Below, piece after piece: positions 8,732 to 16,145 of a stretch of DNA of 43,614 nucleotides. The notes beneath the pieces are model-generated. The model was not told the DNA's origin and ran no database searches. It saw only the letters and a list, made by a program, of their open reading frames with translations. The first letter of the stretch is position 1; each line of letters opens with the position of its first letter. Made by a program: the position numbers and the translations under genes. The stretch is from Paracoccaceae bacterium. GTDB taxonomy: Bacteria > Pseudomonadota > Alphaproteobacteria > Rhodobacterales > Rhodobacteraceae. Location: NCBI GenBank assembly GCA_002708925.1, contig PAPN01000016.1:1-43614 (forward strand), read 5' to 3'.

Positions 8732-8783
8732 CGCTTCGGGGGGATATCGCGAAAAGGGCACAATTCAATCGTAGGAGCTGCCC

Positions 8784-9491
8784 ATGTCCCCCCGCCAACC
8801 CGATGACCGCCTGATCGTTGCCCTGGACGTCCCCAATGTCGTGGCGGGGATGGAATTGGCCGAGACGCTGAATGATGCGGTCTCTTTTTACAAAATCGGG
8901 CTGGGGATGCTGACCGGCGGCGGTCTGGCTCTGGCGAACGAGCTGAAGCAGGAACACGGCAAGCGTATTTTTCTGGATATGAAGTTCTTCGATATCGGCG
9001 CCACGGTCGAGCGCGCGGTGCGGGGCGTTGCGCAGTTCGATCTGGATTTCCTGACGGTCCACGGCGACCCGCACGTCGTCCGCGCCGCCAAAGAGGGTGC
9101 TGCGGGCAAAGATCTGAAAATTCTGGCGGTGACCATCCTGACCTCGCTGGACCGGGACGATCTGGATGCCGGGCTGATCAAACCCGGTGAAATGAAGGAT
9201 CTGGTTCTCGAACGGGCGGCAAATGCGCTCGAGGCCGGGGCCGATGGCGTAATCGCCAGCCCGCAAGAGGCCGCTTTGATCCGCGCCCTGCCCCAGGCTG
9301 AAAATCGCCTGATCGTCACCCCCGGCGTGCGCCCGGCGGGCGCAGCCCTGGGCGATCAGAAACGCGTCGCGACCCCGGCGCAGGCCCTGCACGATGGTGC
9401 CGATCACATCGTGGTCGGCCGCCCGATCTATGCCGCCGAAGACCCGCGCGCCGCCACGCAGGCCATCCTGTCCGAAATCGCCAAAGTCTAA
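8784..9491 (+). CDS. pyrF: Orotidine 5'-phosphate decarboxylase
   Basis: 235 residues, typical of bacterial OMP decarboxylase type I. The start ATG has GTAGGAG upstream. The barrel signature is clear: RLIVALDVPN at 9-18, then FLDMKFFDIGATV with the catalytic D65, K67 and D70, and late phosphate-binding motifs VTPGVRP and GADHIVVGRPI. It makes UMP from OMP, the last step of de novo pyrimidine synthesis. Its last bases overlap the convergent Nudix gene by four bases, so both messages end within each other. Confidence 0.97.
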   Translation: MSPRQPDDRLIVALDVPNVVAGMELAETLNDAVSFYKIGLGMLTGGGLALANELKQEHGKRIFLDMKFFDIGATVERAVRGVAQFDLDFLTVHGDPHVVRAAKEGAAGKDLKILAVTILTSLDRDDLDAGLIKPGEMKDLVLERAANALEAGADGVIASPQEAALIRALPQAENRLIVTPGVRPAGAALGDQKRVATPAQALHDGADHIVVGRPIYAAEDPRAATQAILSEIAKV

Positions 9492-9910
9492 ACCGCGGCC
9501 TGGGCCAGATACATTTTCACCCGCGCCGCAAAATGAGGGATGGCGCGGGGATGATCGAAATAGGCCTGCGCCGGCATCAGCTGCCAGTATTGCCCCTCAT
9601 CCCCCAGCCGTATCTCTGCGGCCCGCGCCTCGGGCAGGTGTGCGGCAAAAAACCAGACCGGCTCTCCGGTGCTGGCACGGAAACAGCGTTTCCAGACAAG
9701 ATCCTGATCAGAAAGGGTGATTCCCAGTTCCTCGCGCGTTTCACGCAGGGCGCAGGCCTCGGGGGTTTCGCGCCCCTCGCGCCCGCCGCCGGGCAGATCC
9801 AAATGGCCAGCCCAGACCAGACCGGGCCGATCATCGCGCATGATAACCGCCAGTTTCGACCCAACAAACAGCGCCAGTTTCGCGCCCCGGAATTCTGTAT
9901 TTTCGCTCAT
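9488..9910 (-). CDS. Nudix hydrolase
   Basis: 140 residues from the ATG at 9910. The full Nudix box is present: GGREGRE, then seven residues, then RETREELGI, binding the metal that cleaves a nucleoside-diphosphate-linked substrate. The Shine-Dalgarno of this ATG is poor; an upstream ATG at 9946 is possible, adding 12 residues, but it would reach almost to the divergent dinB start. The N-terminal strand KLALFVGSKLAVIMRDD begins right after the chosen start, which favours it. Substrate is unknown; neighbouring pyrF and dinB hint loosely at nucleotide housekeeping, but gene order alone is weak evidence. Confidence 0.85.
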   Translation of the reverse strand: MSENTEFRGAKLALFVGSKLAVIMRDDRPGLVWAGHLDLPGGGREGRETPEACALRETREELGITLSDQDLVWKRCFRASTGEPVWFFAAHLPEARAAEIRLGDEGQYWQLMPAQAYFDHPRAIPHFAARVKMYLAQAAV

Positions 9911-9968
9911 GCCTGAGATATAATCCCGCGTATGTGACTTGCCCATGATCCTCACGAAACTCTGATCC

Positions 9969-11222
9969 ATGCCCGCCCTGTGCCGAGATTGCCTGACCCG
10001 TTTCGAAACGGGCACCCGCTGCCCCGAATGCGGGCGCCCACGCGTGATTGCGCATCCGGAACTGTTCGATTTGTCCATCGCACATATGGATTGCGATGCC
10101 TTCTATGCCAGCGTCGAGAAACGTGAAAATCCCGAACTGGCGGACAAACCCGTCATTATCGGAGGCGGCAAACGCGGGGTGGTGTCCACGGCCTGCTATG
10201 TGGCGCGCATTCGCGGGGTGCGCTCGGCGATGCCAATGTTCAAGGCGCTGAAACTGTGCCCCGACGCGGTGGTGATCGCGCCCCGGATGCAGCTGTATGT
10301 CGAAGTCAGCCGCGCCATTCGCGCCATGATGGAGGAACTGACGCCCTCGATTCAGCCGCTCTCGCTGGACGAGGCTTTTATGGATCTCAGCGGCACCGAA
10401 CGCCTACACGGGGCCCCACCCGCAGTGATGCTGGCCCGGCTGACCAAACGCATGAAGGATGAATTGGGGGTGACTGGCTCGATCGGGCTGAGCCACAACA
10501 AATTCCTGGCCAAGGTTGCCTCGGATCTGGATAAACCGCACGGGTTTTCCGTGATTGGCCGGGCCGAAACCGCCGATTTCCTGCACGATAAGCCCGTGCG
10601 GATGATCTGGGGCGTCGGCCAGGCCACGCAATCGGCGCTGGAAAGGGCCGGCATTCGCACCTTCACCGATTTGCTGCGCTGGGATCGCAAAGAGCTGCAT
10701 CACAGATTCGGAGGCATGGGCGACAGGCTGTATTTTCTGGCCCGCGGGCAGGATCGGCGCGCGGTGTCCGCCCATGACCCGATCAAATCCATCTCGAATG
10801 AAACCACATTTTTCGAGGACACCGCCAATCCCGACATTCTGGATGGCCATCTGTGGCGCCTGTCCGAAAAAGTCGCCGACCGCGCCAAGGCACGGGGGCT
10901 GGCCGGGCGGGTGGTGTCGCTGAAACTGAAACGCGCCGATCACAGCCTGATTTCCCGCCGCCAAAGCCAGCACGAACCCGTCCAACTGGCCGACCGCATC
11001 TATCGCGTGGCCCGCGCCTTGTTCGACCGGGTGCCGGGGGATGGCCCCTACCGTCTGATAGGCGTCGGCCTGTCCGAACTGCACCCCGAAACGGAAACCG
11101 AACTGGCTCCGGACCTGCTGGACCCCGACGCCCGGACCCGCAGCCGCGCCGAACGCGCCACCGATGAGATTCGCAAAAGATTCGGCAAGGATGCCATCGT
11201 CAAAGGGCGCGCCCTGCGCTGA
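9969..11222 (+). CDS. dinB: DNA polymerase IV (DinB) with N-terminal zinc-ribbon-like extension
   Basis: 417 residues. A short extension carries two CxxC pairs (C5/C8 and C18/C21), a zinc-ribbon pattern that Escherichia coli Pol IV lacks. The Y-family catalytic core follows: the first metal-binding aspartate in AHMDCDAFYASVE near residue 40, SLDEAF for the second site, and the finger helix GVVSTACYVARIRGVRSAMP. A little-finger domain follows (KSISNETTF onward). A good match to the clamp-binding QxxLF motif is not seen near the end, where APDLLDPDAR occupies its place. The enzyme copies damaged DNA. No LexA-type box was recognised in the 58-base gap to the divergent Nudix gene. Confidence 0.94.
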   Translation: MPALCRDCLTRFETGTRCPECGRPRVIAHPELFDLSIAHMDCDAFYASVEKRENPELADKPVIIGGGKRGVVSTACYVARIRGVRSAMPMFKALKLCPDAVVIAPRMQLYVEVSRAIRAMMEELTPSIQPLSLDEAFMDLSGTERLHGAPPAVMLARLTKRMKDELGVTGSIGLSHNKFLAKVASDLDKPHGFSVIGRAETADFLHDKPVRMIWGVGQATQSALERAGIRTFTDLLRWDRKELHHRFGGMGDRLYFLARGQDRRAVSAHDPIKSISNETTFFEDTANPDILDGHLWRLSEKVADRAKARGLAGRVVSLKLKRADHSLISRRQSQHEPVQLADRIYRVARALFDRVPGDGPYRLIGVGLSELHPETETELAPDLLDPDARTRSRAERATDEIRKRFGKDAIVKGRALR

Positions 11223-12083
11223 TCACTCGGCCGCCAGTTTGCGCTGCGACGCGCCGAAATCCGTGATTTTGGCCACCACCCGCGTGATCAGTTCCTGCAT
11301 CTTCTGGAAATTATTGTTCGGCCGGATCAGCGCCTCGTTCATATAAAGCGAGCGGTCAATCTCAACCTGAATCACATGCTGGCGCCGCGACGGACGCCCA
11401 TAATGCTGCGCCGTATATGCCCCCGCAAAGGGCACGTTGCGCGATACGTTCAGCCCCTCATCCACAAAGGCCTGTTCGATCACATCCATCACCAAAGACG
11501 CCGAAGCCGCGCCGAATCTGTCGCCCAGCACCACCTCGGGGCGGCGTGTGCCGGTGCGAACCAGCCCGTCCAGCGCCTCGTGCGGCATCGAGTGACAATC
11601 GACCAGAATCGCCTCGTCGAACTGATCATGCGATTCGGACAGAAGCGATTGCAGACAGGCATGATAGGGATACCAATAGCCATCCAGGCGAGCGCGGACC
11701 TCGGACATATCCAGTTTTCCGCGATAAATGCAGCGCGAATTGGCCACCACGCGCGGCACCACCCCCAGGCCGGACACGATTCGCGGGTTATAGGTTGTGG
11801 TCTTCAGTCCGCGAATCAACGCGGGGTCCAGCTCATCCGGGCTGCGATTCATGTCGATATAGGCCCGCGGGGCACCTGCCTCCAGAAAAGGTGCCCCATG
11901 ATCGGGCACGGCCTGGAACAATTGATCGACAAAAGCATCCTCGGATGAGCGAATCATATGTTCATCTAGCACCGATTGCCGCAAAAAGCGGGCAGGATAG
12001 GCCCGGCTGCTATGAGGAGACGCGAAAATCACGCTGGTCGTGCGTGTTTTCGGCATCATCAGGCGATAGGCGGGCTGGGACAT
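11223..12083 (-). CDS. N-formylglutamate amidohydrolase family protein
   Basis: 286 residues from the ATG at 12083, with AGGAG upstream. Zinc-binding motifs of the FGase family are visible: ASPHSSRAYP near residue 25, an AYIDMNRSPDELD segment, LVDCHSMP in the middle and HVIQVEIDRSLYMNE near the end. True HutG-type enzymes hydrolyse N-formyl-L-glutamate at the end of histidine degradation, but no hut gene is close, so the substrate may differ. It abuts the convergent dinB stop exactly. No signal peptide, so it acts in the cytoplasm. Confidence 0.85.
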   Translation of the reverse strand: MSQPAYRLMMPKTRTTSVIFASPHSSRAYPARFLRQSVLDEHMIRSSEDAFVDQLFQAVPDHGAPFLEAGAPRAYIDMNRSPDELDPALIRGLKTTTYNPRIVSGLGVVPRVVANSRCIYRGKLDMSEVRARLDGYWYPYHACLQSLLSESHDQFDEAILVDCHSMPHEALDGLVRTGTRRPEVVLGDRFGAASASLVMDVIEQAFVDEGLNVSRNVPFAGAYTAQHYGRPSRRQHVIQVEIDRSLYMNEALIRPNNNFQKMQELITRVVAKITDFGASQRKLAAE

Positions 12084-12139
12084 TGTCACTCCTGTTACAG
12101 GAAATATCATAGACTGAATATTCTTGTGACCAAAAGCCC

Positions 12140-12168
12140 TTGATCCCCCCGCCGACTCCTTTTATAGA
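12140..12168 (+). promoter_or_regulatory. Promoter of the tRNA-Val/rpmJ unit
   Basis: TTGATC (12140-12145), exactly 17 bases, then TATAGA (12163-12168) give a good sigma-70 promoter. Transcription would start near 12175, immediately before an 18-base perfect palindrome GGCGCGGAATTCCGCGCC (12178-12195), leaving a roughly 60-base 5' leader ahead of the tRNA. Confidence 0.65.
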
Positions 12169-12233
12169 GCGCGAACCGGCGCGGAATTCCGCGCCCCTTT
12201 CTTTAGGGGCACGGGGCCAAATCGGATAAATAC

Positions 12234-12308
12234 GGGCGATTAGCTCAGCGGTAGAGCACTTCGTTGACATCGAAGGGGTCACAAGTTCGATCCTTGTATC
12301 GCCCACCA
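12234..12308 (+). tRNA. tRNA-Val (anticodon GAC)
   Basis: A 75-base cloverleaf including an encoded CCA. The acceptor arms GGGCGAT and ATCGCCC pair perfectly; the D arm starts AGCTCAGCGGTAGAGC; the anticodon stem-loop is CTTCG-TTGACAT-CGAAG with anticodon GAC; the T arm contains GTTCGATCC. It decodes GUC and GUU. It shares a promoter with rpmJ, 69 bases downstream, with no terminator between them; a 7-bp hairpin CGTTTCC/GGAAACG at 12316-12332 directly after CCA may mark the processing point. Confidence 0.97.
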
Positions 12309-12377
12309 TTTCTTTCGTTTCCACCGGAAACGACCCGCAACCCAAGGCGCCCGGCGCCGCGAATGAAGGAGAGGACC

Positions 12378-12503
12378 ATGAAGGTCAAGAACTCGCTCCG
12401 CTCGCTCAAGCAGCGTCACCGCGATTGCCGTATCGTGCGCCGCAAAGGCCGCGTCTACGTGATCAATAAAACTCAGCGTCGTTTCAAAGCCCGCCAGGGC
12501 TAA
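12378..12503 (+). CDS. rpmJ: 50S ribosomal protein L36 (YkgO-like form)
   Basis: 41 residues, highly basic, from the ATG at 12378 with AAGGAGAGG upstream. It matches the alphaproteobacterial L36 form: [14 protein letters not shown] at the start and [13 protein letters not shown] at the end. It has only one cysteine (C17) and so lacks the four zinc ligands of the classical C+ form. It is part of the large ribosomal subunit near the peptidyl-transferase region. The gene sits in a short unit behind tRNA-Val and is closed by the terminator at 12525-12560. Confidence 0.96.
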   Translation: MKVKNSLRSLKQRHRDCRIVRRKGRVYVINKTQRRFKARQG

Positions 12504-12524
12504 GGAACCGTTCAGAGTTTGAGC

Positions 12525-12560
12525 AAAAGACCGCCCCGGTTCATCCTGGGCGGTCTTTTT
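12525..12560 (+). terminator. Rho-independent terminator after rpmJ
   Basis: AAAAGACCGCCC (12525-12536) pairs with GGGCGGTCTTTTT (12548-12560): a stem of about 10-12 bp, a short loop, and a T-run of five, 21 bases after the rpmJ stop. Confidence 0.9.
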
Positions 12561-12579
12561 CTTTGCGAATGCAGCATTT

Positions 12580-12593
12580 TTGACTCCGGTCAA
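12580..12593. promoter_or_regulatory. FNR/NNR-like inverted repeat ahead of phaC
   Basis: TTGAC-TCCG-GTCAA is a perfect dyad with the half-site length and spacing of FNR/CRP-family boxes (FNR consensus TTGAT-N4-ATCAA), with the central base pair changed to C/G. It ends about 60 bases before the phaC start. A TGC-rich stretch just upstream (TTTGCGAATGCAGCA, 12562-12576) could instead be a PhaR-type target. Both readings are candidates only. Confidence 0.3.
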
Positions 12594-12653
12594 GAAACCG
12601 ACACGGGTCTTATGCCATAGCCGATGTGAAACAGGCCGATTGATAGGTGTCTC

Positions 12654-14462
12654 ATGTCCGCGCAAACGCAGCCCCGCCCCACCGCCGAAGTGCAACTGCC
12701 CGCAAAGGTGCCTCAGGTTCCGGCCCTCCGGCTGCCAACGCCCGAGCAGCACAAATACGAAACCTATGACAAGGTGATCCGGGCCTCGATGGCGCGCATG
12801 ACCTCGGGGTTGTCACCCTATGCGGCGGCGGCGGCCTGGACGGACTGGCTGGCGCATCTGGCCACTGCACCGGGCCGACAGCTGGAAATGATCGAGCAGG
12901 CCCAGAAAAATGCGGCCAAGCTGGGCAGCTATCTGACCAGCCAAACCCGAGGCACGGCCGAAGCCCCTTTCCGCCCCAAAGCCTCGGACCATCGTTTTAC
13001 CCATCCCGATTGGCAGAAACCGCCCTTCAACATGTTAGAGCAAAGCTTTCTGGCAGCGCAGGATTGGTGGGATCGGGCTACCTGCTGCGTGCCCGGCGCG
13101 CAGAAACAAAACATGGGCCGCGTGTCCTTTATGGTGCGGCAGATGCTGGACCTGATCGCGCCCTCCAATATTCCTGCGCTCAACCCGGAAATTCTGCAAA
13201 CTGCCCGCGATACCAAGGGGCAATCCATCATCGACGGGTTCGAATTGCTGCGTCAGGATCTTGAAGATCTGGCGACAGGCGAGACTCATGCCGACACTGG
13301 CGATTTCGTGGTCGGGCGGACCCTGGCCTGCACCCCCGGCAAGGTCGTGTATCGCAATGAACTGCTGGAGCTGATCCAATACGCCCCGCAGACAGATACC
13401 GTGCAGGCCGAGCCGATCCTGATCGTGCCCGCCTGGATCATGAAATACTATATCCTGGATCTCAGCCCGCATAATTCGCTGATCAACTATCTGGTCGCTC
13501 AGGGCTTTACCGTCTTCGCAATTTCCTGGGTCAACCCGTCCGAATCCCAACGGAATCTGGAGCTGGACGATTACCGCACCCAAGGCGTCATGGCCGCGCT
13601 GGACGCAATTTCCCAGATCGTGCCCGATCAGAAAATCCACGCCTGCGGCTATTGTCTGGGGGGGACGATCCTGTCGATCTCGGCCGCGACGATGGCGCGG
13701 GATGAGGATAACCGGCTGGCCTCGGTCACGCTGCTGGCTGCGCAAACGGATTTCACCGAAGCCGGAGAACTGATGCTGTTTCTGGACGAAAGTCAGGTCG
13801 CGTATCTGGATGATATGATGTGGGATCAGGGCTATCTGGATCAACGACAGATGAGCGGCGCCTTTCAGGCCCTGCGCGCCGAAGATCTGATCTGGACCCG
13901 CGCGGTGCGCCGTTATCTGATGGGGGTGGATGAAAAGGCCGCCGACATCTCGGTCTGGAATCAGGATGCAACGCGAATGCCCTATCGGATGCACTCGCAA
14001 TATCTGCGCAGCCTGTTCATGGAAAATCGTTTAACCGCAGGCCGTTACGCCGTCGAAGGCCACGTCATTGCGCTGAAGGACGTAAAGGTGCCCTTTTTCG
14101 TTGTCGGCACCGAGAAAGACCATATCGCGCCCTGGAAATCCGTCTACAAGACCGCTCTGTTCACCGACGGAGACCTGACTTTCATCCTGGCCAAAGGCGG
14201 GCATAATGGCGGGATCGTCAGCGAGCCGGGGCACCCGCGCCGACACTATCGTCAGGGCCATCGCGCGGCTGGCGCGCTCTATATGGATCCGGATACATGG
14301 CTGGCCAGTCATGACACGCAGGACGGATCATGGTGGCCGCAATGGCGCGACTGGCTGACCGCAGTTCAGTCAGAAACCGCCACCGTGGCCCCACCTCCCA
14401 TGGGCACCAAGGGCCTGCCACCACTGGCGGACGCCCCCGGCACCTATGTGTTCCAGAAATAG
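12654..14462 (+). CDS. phaC: Class I poly(3-hydroxyalkanoate) synthase
   Basis: 602 residues, the usual class I length. The lipase-like box is GYCLGG with nucleophile C334; the catalytic aspartate lies in VGTEKDHIAPW and the histidine in KGGHNGGIVSEPG; WNQDATRMP and the N-terminal PhaC domain (FMVRQMLDLIAPSN, TPGKVVYRNELLELIQY) are all present. It polymerises 3-hydroxyacyl-CoA into storage granules in the cytoplasm. The stop lies two bases from the convergent caspase-like gene. No phaZ, phaP or phaR is next to it. Promoter candidates lie in the 93 bases after the rpmJ terminator. Confidence 0.96.
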   Translation: MSAQTQPRPTAEVQLPAKVPQVPALRLPTPEQHKYETYDKVIRASMARMTSGLSPYAAAAAWTDWLAHLATAPGRQLEMIEQAQKNAAKLGSYLTSQTRGTAEAPFRPKASDHRFTHPDWQKPPFNMLEQSFLAAQDWWDRATCCVPGAQKQNMGRVSFMVRQMLDLIAPSNIPALNPEILQTARDTKGQSIIDGFELLRQDLEDLATGETHADTGDFVVGRTLACTPGKVVYRNELLELIQYAPQTDTVQAEPILIVPAWIMKYYILDLSPHNSLINYLVAQGFTVFAISWVNPSESQRNLELDDYRTQGVMAALDAISQIVPDQKIHACGYCLGGTILSISAATMARDEDNRLASVTLLAAQTDFTEAGELMLFLDESQVAYLDDMMWDQGYLDQRQMSGAFQALRAEDLIWTRAVRRYLMGVDEKAADISVWNQDATRMPYRMHSQYLRSLFMENRLTAGRYAVEGHVIALKDVKVPFFVVGTEKDHIAPWKSVYKTALFTDGDLTFILAKGGHNGGIVSEPGHPRRHYRQGHRAAGALYMDPDTWLASHDTQDGSWWPQWRDWLTAVQSETATVAPPPMGTKGLPPLADAPGTYVFQK

Positions 14463-14464
14463 GC

Positions 14465-16114
14465 CTATCGGCTGACCCGCGCCATCAGCCGCACCATCGT
14501 CGCCTGCGAGACAAAGCCCGACACGGGCAGATCGCTGGCGCGCTGGAACTTGCGGATGGCCCGACGGGTTTTCTTATTGAAAGTGCCGTCCACCTTGCCC
14601 GGATCGAACCCTGCCTCGGCCAGGGTGCGTTCAACCAGCAGCCGCGTCACGGGAATCCCGGCGACGACCTGTTCCTCGGCCCGGTGTTTTTCGATCAGGT
14701 CGGCCTTGCGGTCCTCTTCTTGCAGCTCGGCGATCCGGTCGCGAGCGGTTTCAGCGAAACTGCTATGCGGATATTGCGCCATGAAGCGGCGGTAGGCTTC
14801 GATCGTGTCCTGCGTGCGTGCCTCGTTCCAGGCGTTGCGCATAGTCACGTCCGCCTCGCGGCGGCGGCGGCGCTCCAGTTCCTCCAGGCGTTCGCGTGCG
14901 TCATCGGAATAGAGCCCATCGGGGAAGCGGCGCAGGTATTCACGCAGCCCACGTTCATCGCCCCGCCCCCCTGTCGTGCGCCAGAATTCACGATCCCGGC
15001 GTTCCTCTTCGGCGCGACGGCGGCGCTCTTCTTCTTCCAGGGCCCGCGCGCGGCGCAGCGCATCCTGCCGCAAAGTGGCCAGTTGGCTGCGATTCACATA
15101 GCCCGTGTCCGTCCACCCTTTCGAGCGCTGATACGCGGCAATCGCCTGCCGTGTGCCTCGCCCGAAAATCCCGTCGATTCCGCGTGTGTCAAACCCCAGC
15201 AAAGTCAATTGCCGCTGGATCTCGCGCCGGGCATCGCGCGACAGATTCAGAGCCTGTTCGGCGGCCTCGGCCTCGCGGGCGGGACGTTCCAGAATGGCCT
15301 GTATCCGGCGGCGTGCCTCGTTGTGGAACAGCCCCGAGGGGAAGCGATTCATATAGGCGCGATACGCCTCGATCGTGTCGATGTCACGCACCGCGCTCCA
15401 ATAGGATGTGTCGCCATCAACGGCCTGATCCCCGGCCTGATCCCCGGCCCCGCCCAAGGGCGCATCGGGCAGGAAACCGACAAGATGCACCCCCAATCCG
15501 GCCTGTTCCGCCAGCCCCGCCAAAGAGCTGCCGCCCCCCAGAATCCTGTCGCGCAACACCGGCGTCACCCGATTTGCGGCGCCGCGCAGGCCTGTCACGC
15601 CTTGTGGTAATTCCAGCGCTCCGGCCCCTTTTTGCAGCCATGCCCCCACCGAAGGCCGCCCCGTTTGCGAGGGCGTCAACACGATCAGAGCCTTCCCCGC
15701 CTGAGGCCCCAGCATCGCGGCCAGCGTATTCACGGACAGCCCGTATTGCCCCACATTCAGCGCATTCACCGCGCTGAACTCACGCGAGAGCAGCCAGCTA
15801 TCCGTCGGCCCCTTGGCCATGTGCCCCGACAGAATCACAATGGCACGGTTTACCGAATTGGCGTTCAGCGCCTCATTGAAATCCTGTGCCGCCTGCGCCA
15901 TGGATCGCGCAGTCCAATCCTGCCCGCCAAAGACCCGGAAGCCCTGCCGCCGCAGCATCTGGGCATAGGAATCGAAGTCAGCGGTATCCTCGGCATCGGA
16001 CACCCGGTCATAATCGCGATTGGCCAGAACCAACGCATAATCCTGCGCCCAGGATGGCAGGGCCGTGGACACATATAGCGCCACGGCCCCAAGAAATGAG
16101 CGATACGAAAACAT
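14465..16114 (-). CDS. Exported caspase-like protein with peptidoglycan-binding domains and no catalytic cysteine
   Basis: 549 residues from an ATG with GGGAGG upstream. Residues 1-23 are a signal peptide (cleavage after PSWA). A caspase/C14-like domain follows: DYALVLANRDYD, then VILSGHMAKG, where H95 occupies the catalytic histidine position. The strand that should carry the nucleophile reads ALIVLTPSQTG and has no cysteine; in fact the whole protein contains none. Two peptidoglycan_binding_1 domains are seen (IQRQLTLLGFDTRGIDGIFGRGTRQAI and the C-terminal VERTLAEAGFDPGKVDGTFNKKTRRAI), with three repeats of the type DTIEAYRxxMxxFP..xxxAxxRI and a charged E/R coiled coil between them. Likely a periplasmic scaffold, not a protease. 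It lies 31 bases downstream of the PaaK-like gene on the same strand. Confidence 0.8.
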   Translation of the reverse strand: MFSYRSFLGAVALYVSTALPSWAQDYALVLANRDYDRVSDAEDTADFDSYAQMLRRQGFRVFGGQDWTARSMAQAAQDFNEALNANSVNRAIVILSGHMAKGPTDSWLLSREFSAVNALNVGQYGLSVNTLAAMLGPQAGKALIVLTPSQTGRPSVGAWLQKGAGALELPQGVTGLRGAANRVTPVLRDRILGGGSSLAGLAEQAGLGVHLVGFLPDAPLGGAGDQAGDQAVDGDTSYWSAVRDIDTIEAYRAYMNRFPSGLFHNEARRRIQAILERPAREAEAAEQALNLSRDARREIQRQLTLLGFDTRGIDGIFGRGTRQAIAAYQRSKGWTDTGYVNRSQLATLRQDALRRARALEEEERRRRAEEERRDREFWRTTGGRGDERGLREYLRRFPDGLYSDDARERLEELERRRRREADVTMRNAWNEARTQDTIEAYRRFMAQYPHSSFAETARDRIAELQEEDRKADLIEKHRAEEQVVAGIPVTRLLVERTLAEAGFDPGKVDGTFNKKTRRAIRKFQRASDLPVSGFVSQATMVRLMARVSR

Positions 16115-16145
16115 GGCAGGCCTCCCTTACGGTTCCGGCCCCAGC

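Noticed and set aside
15421..15450. Short tandem repeat in the caspase-like gene
   Set aside because: Two copies of a 12-base unit encoding GDQA-GDQA; too short and coding, so a slippage trace, not a separate element.
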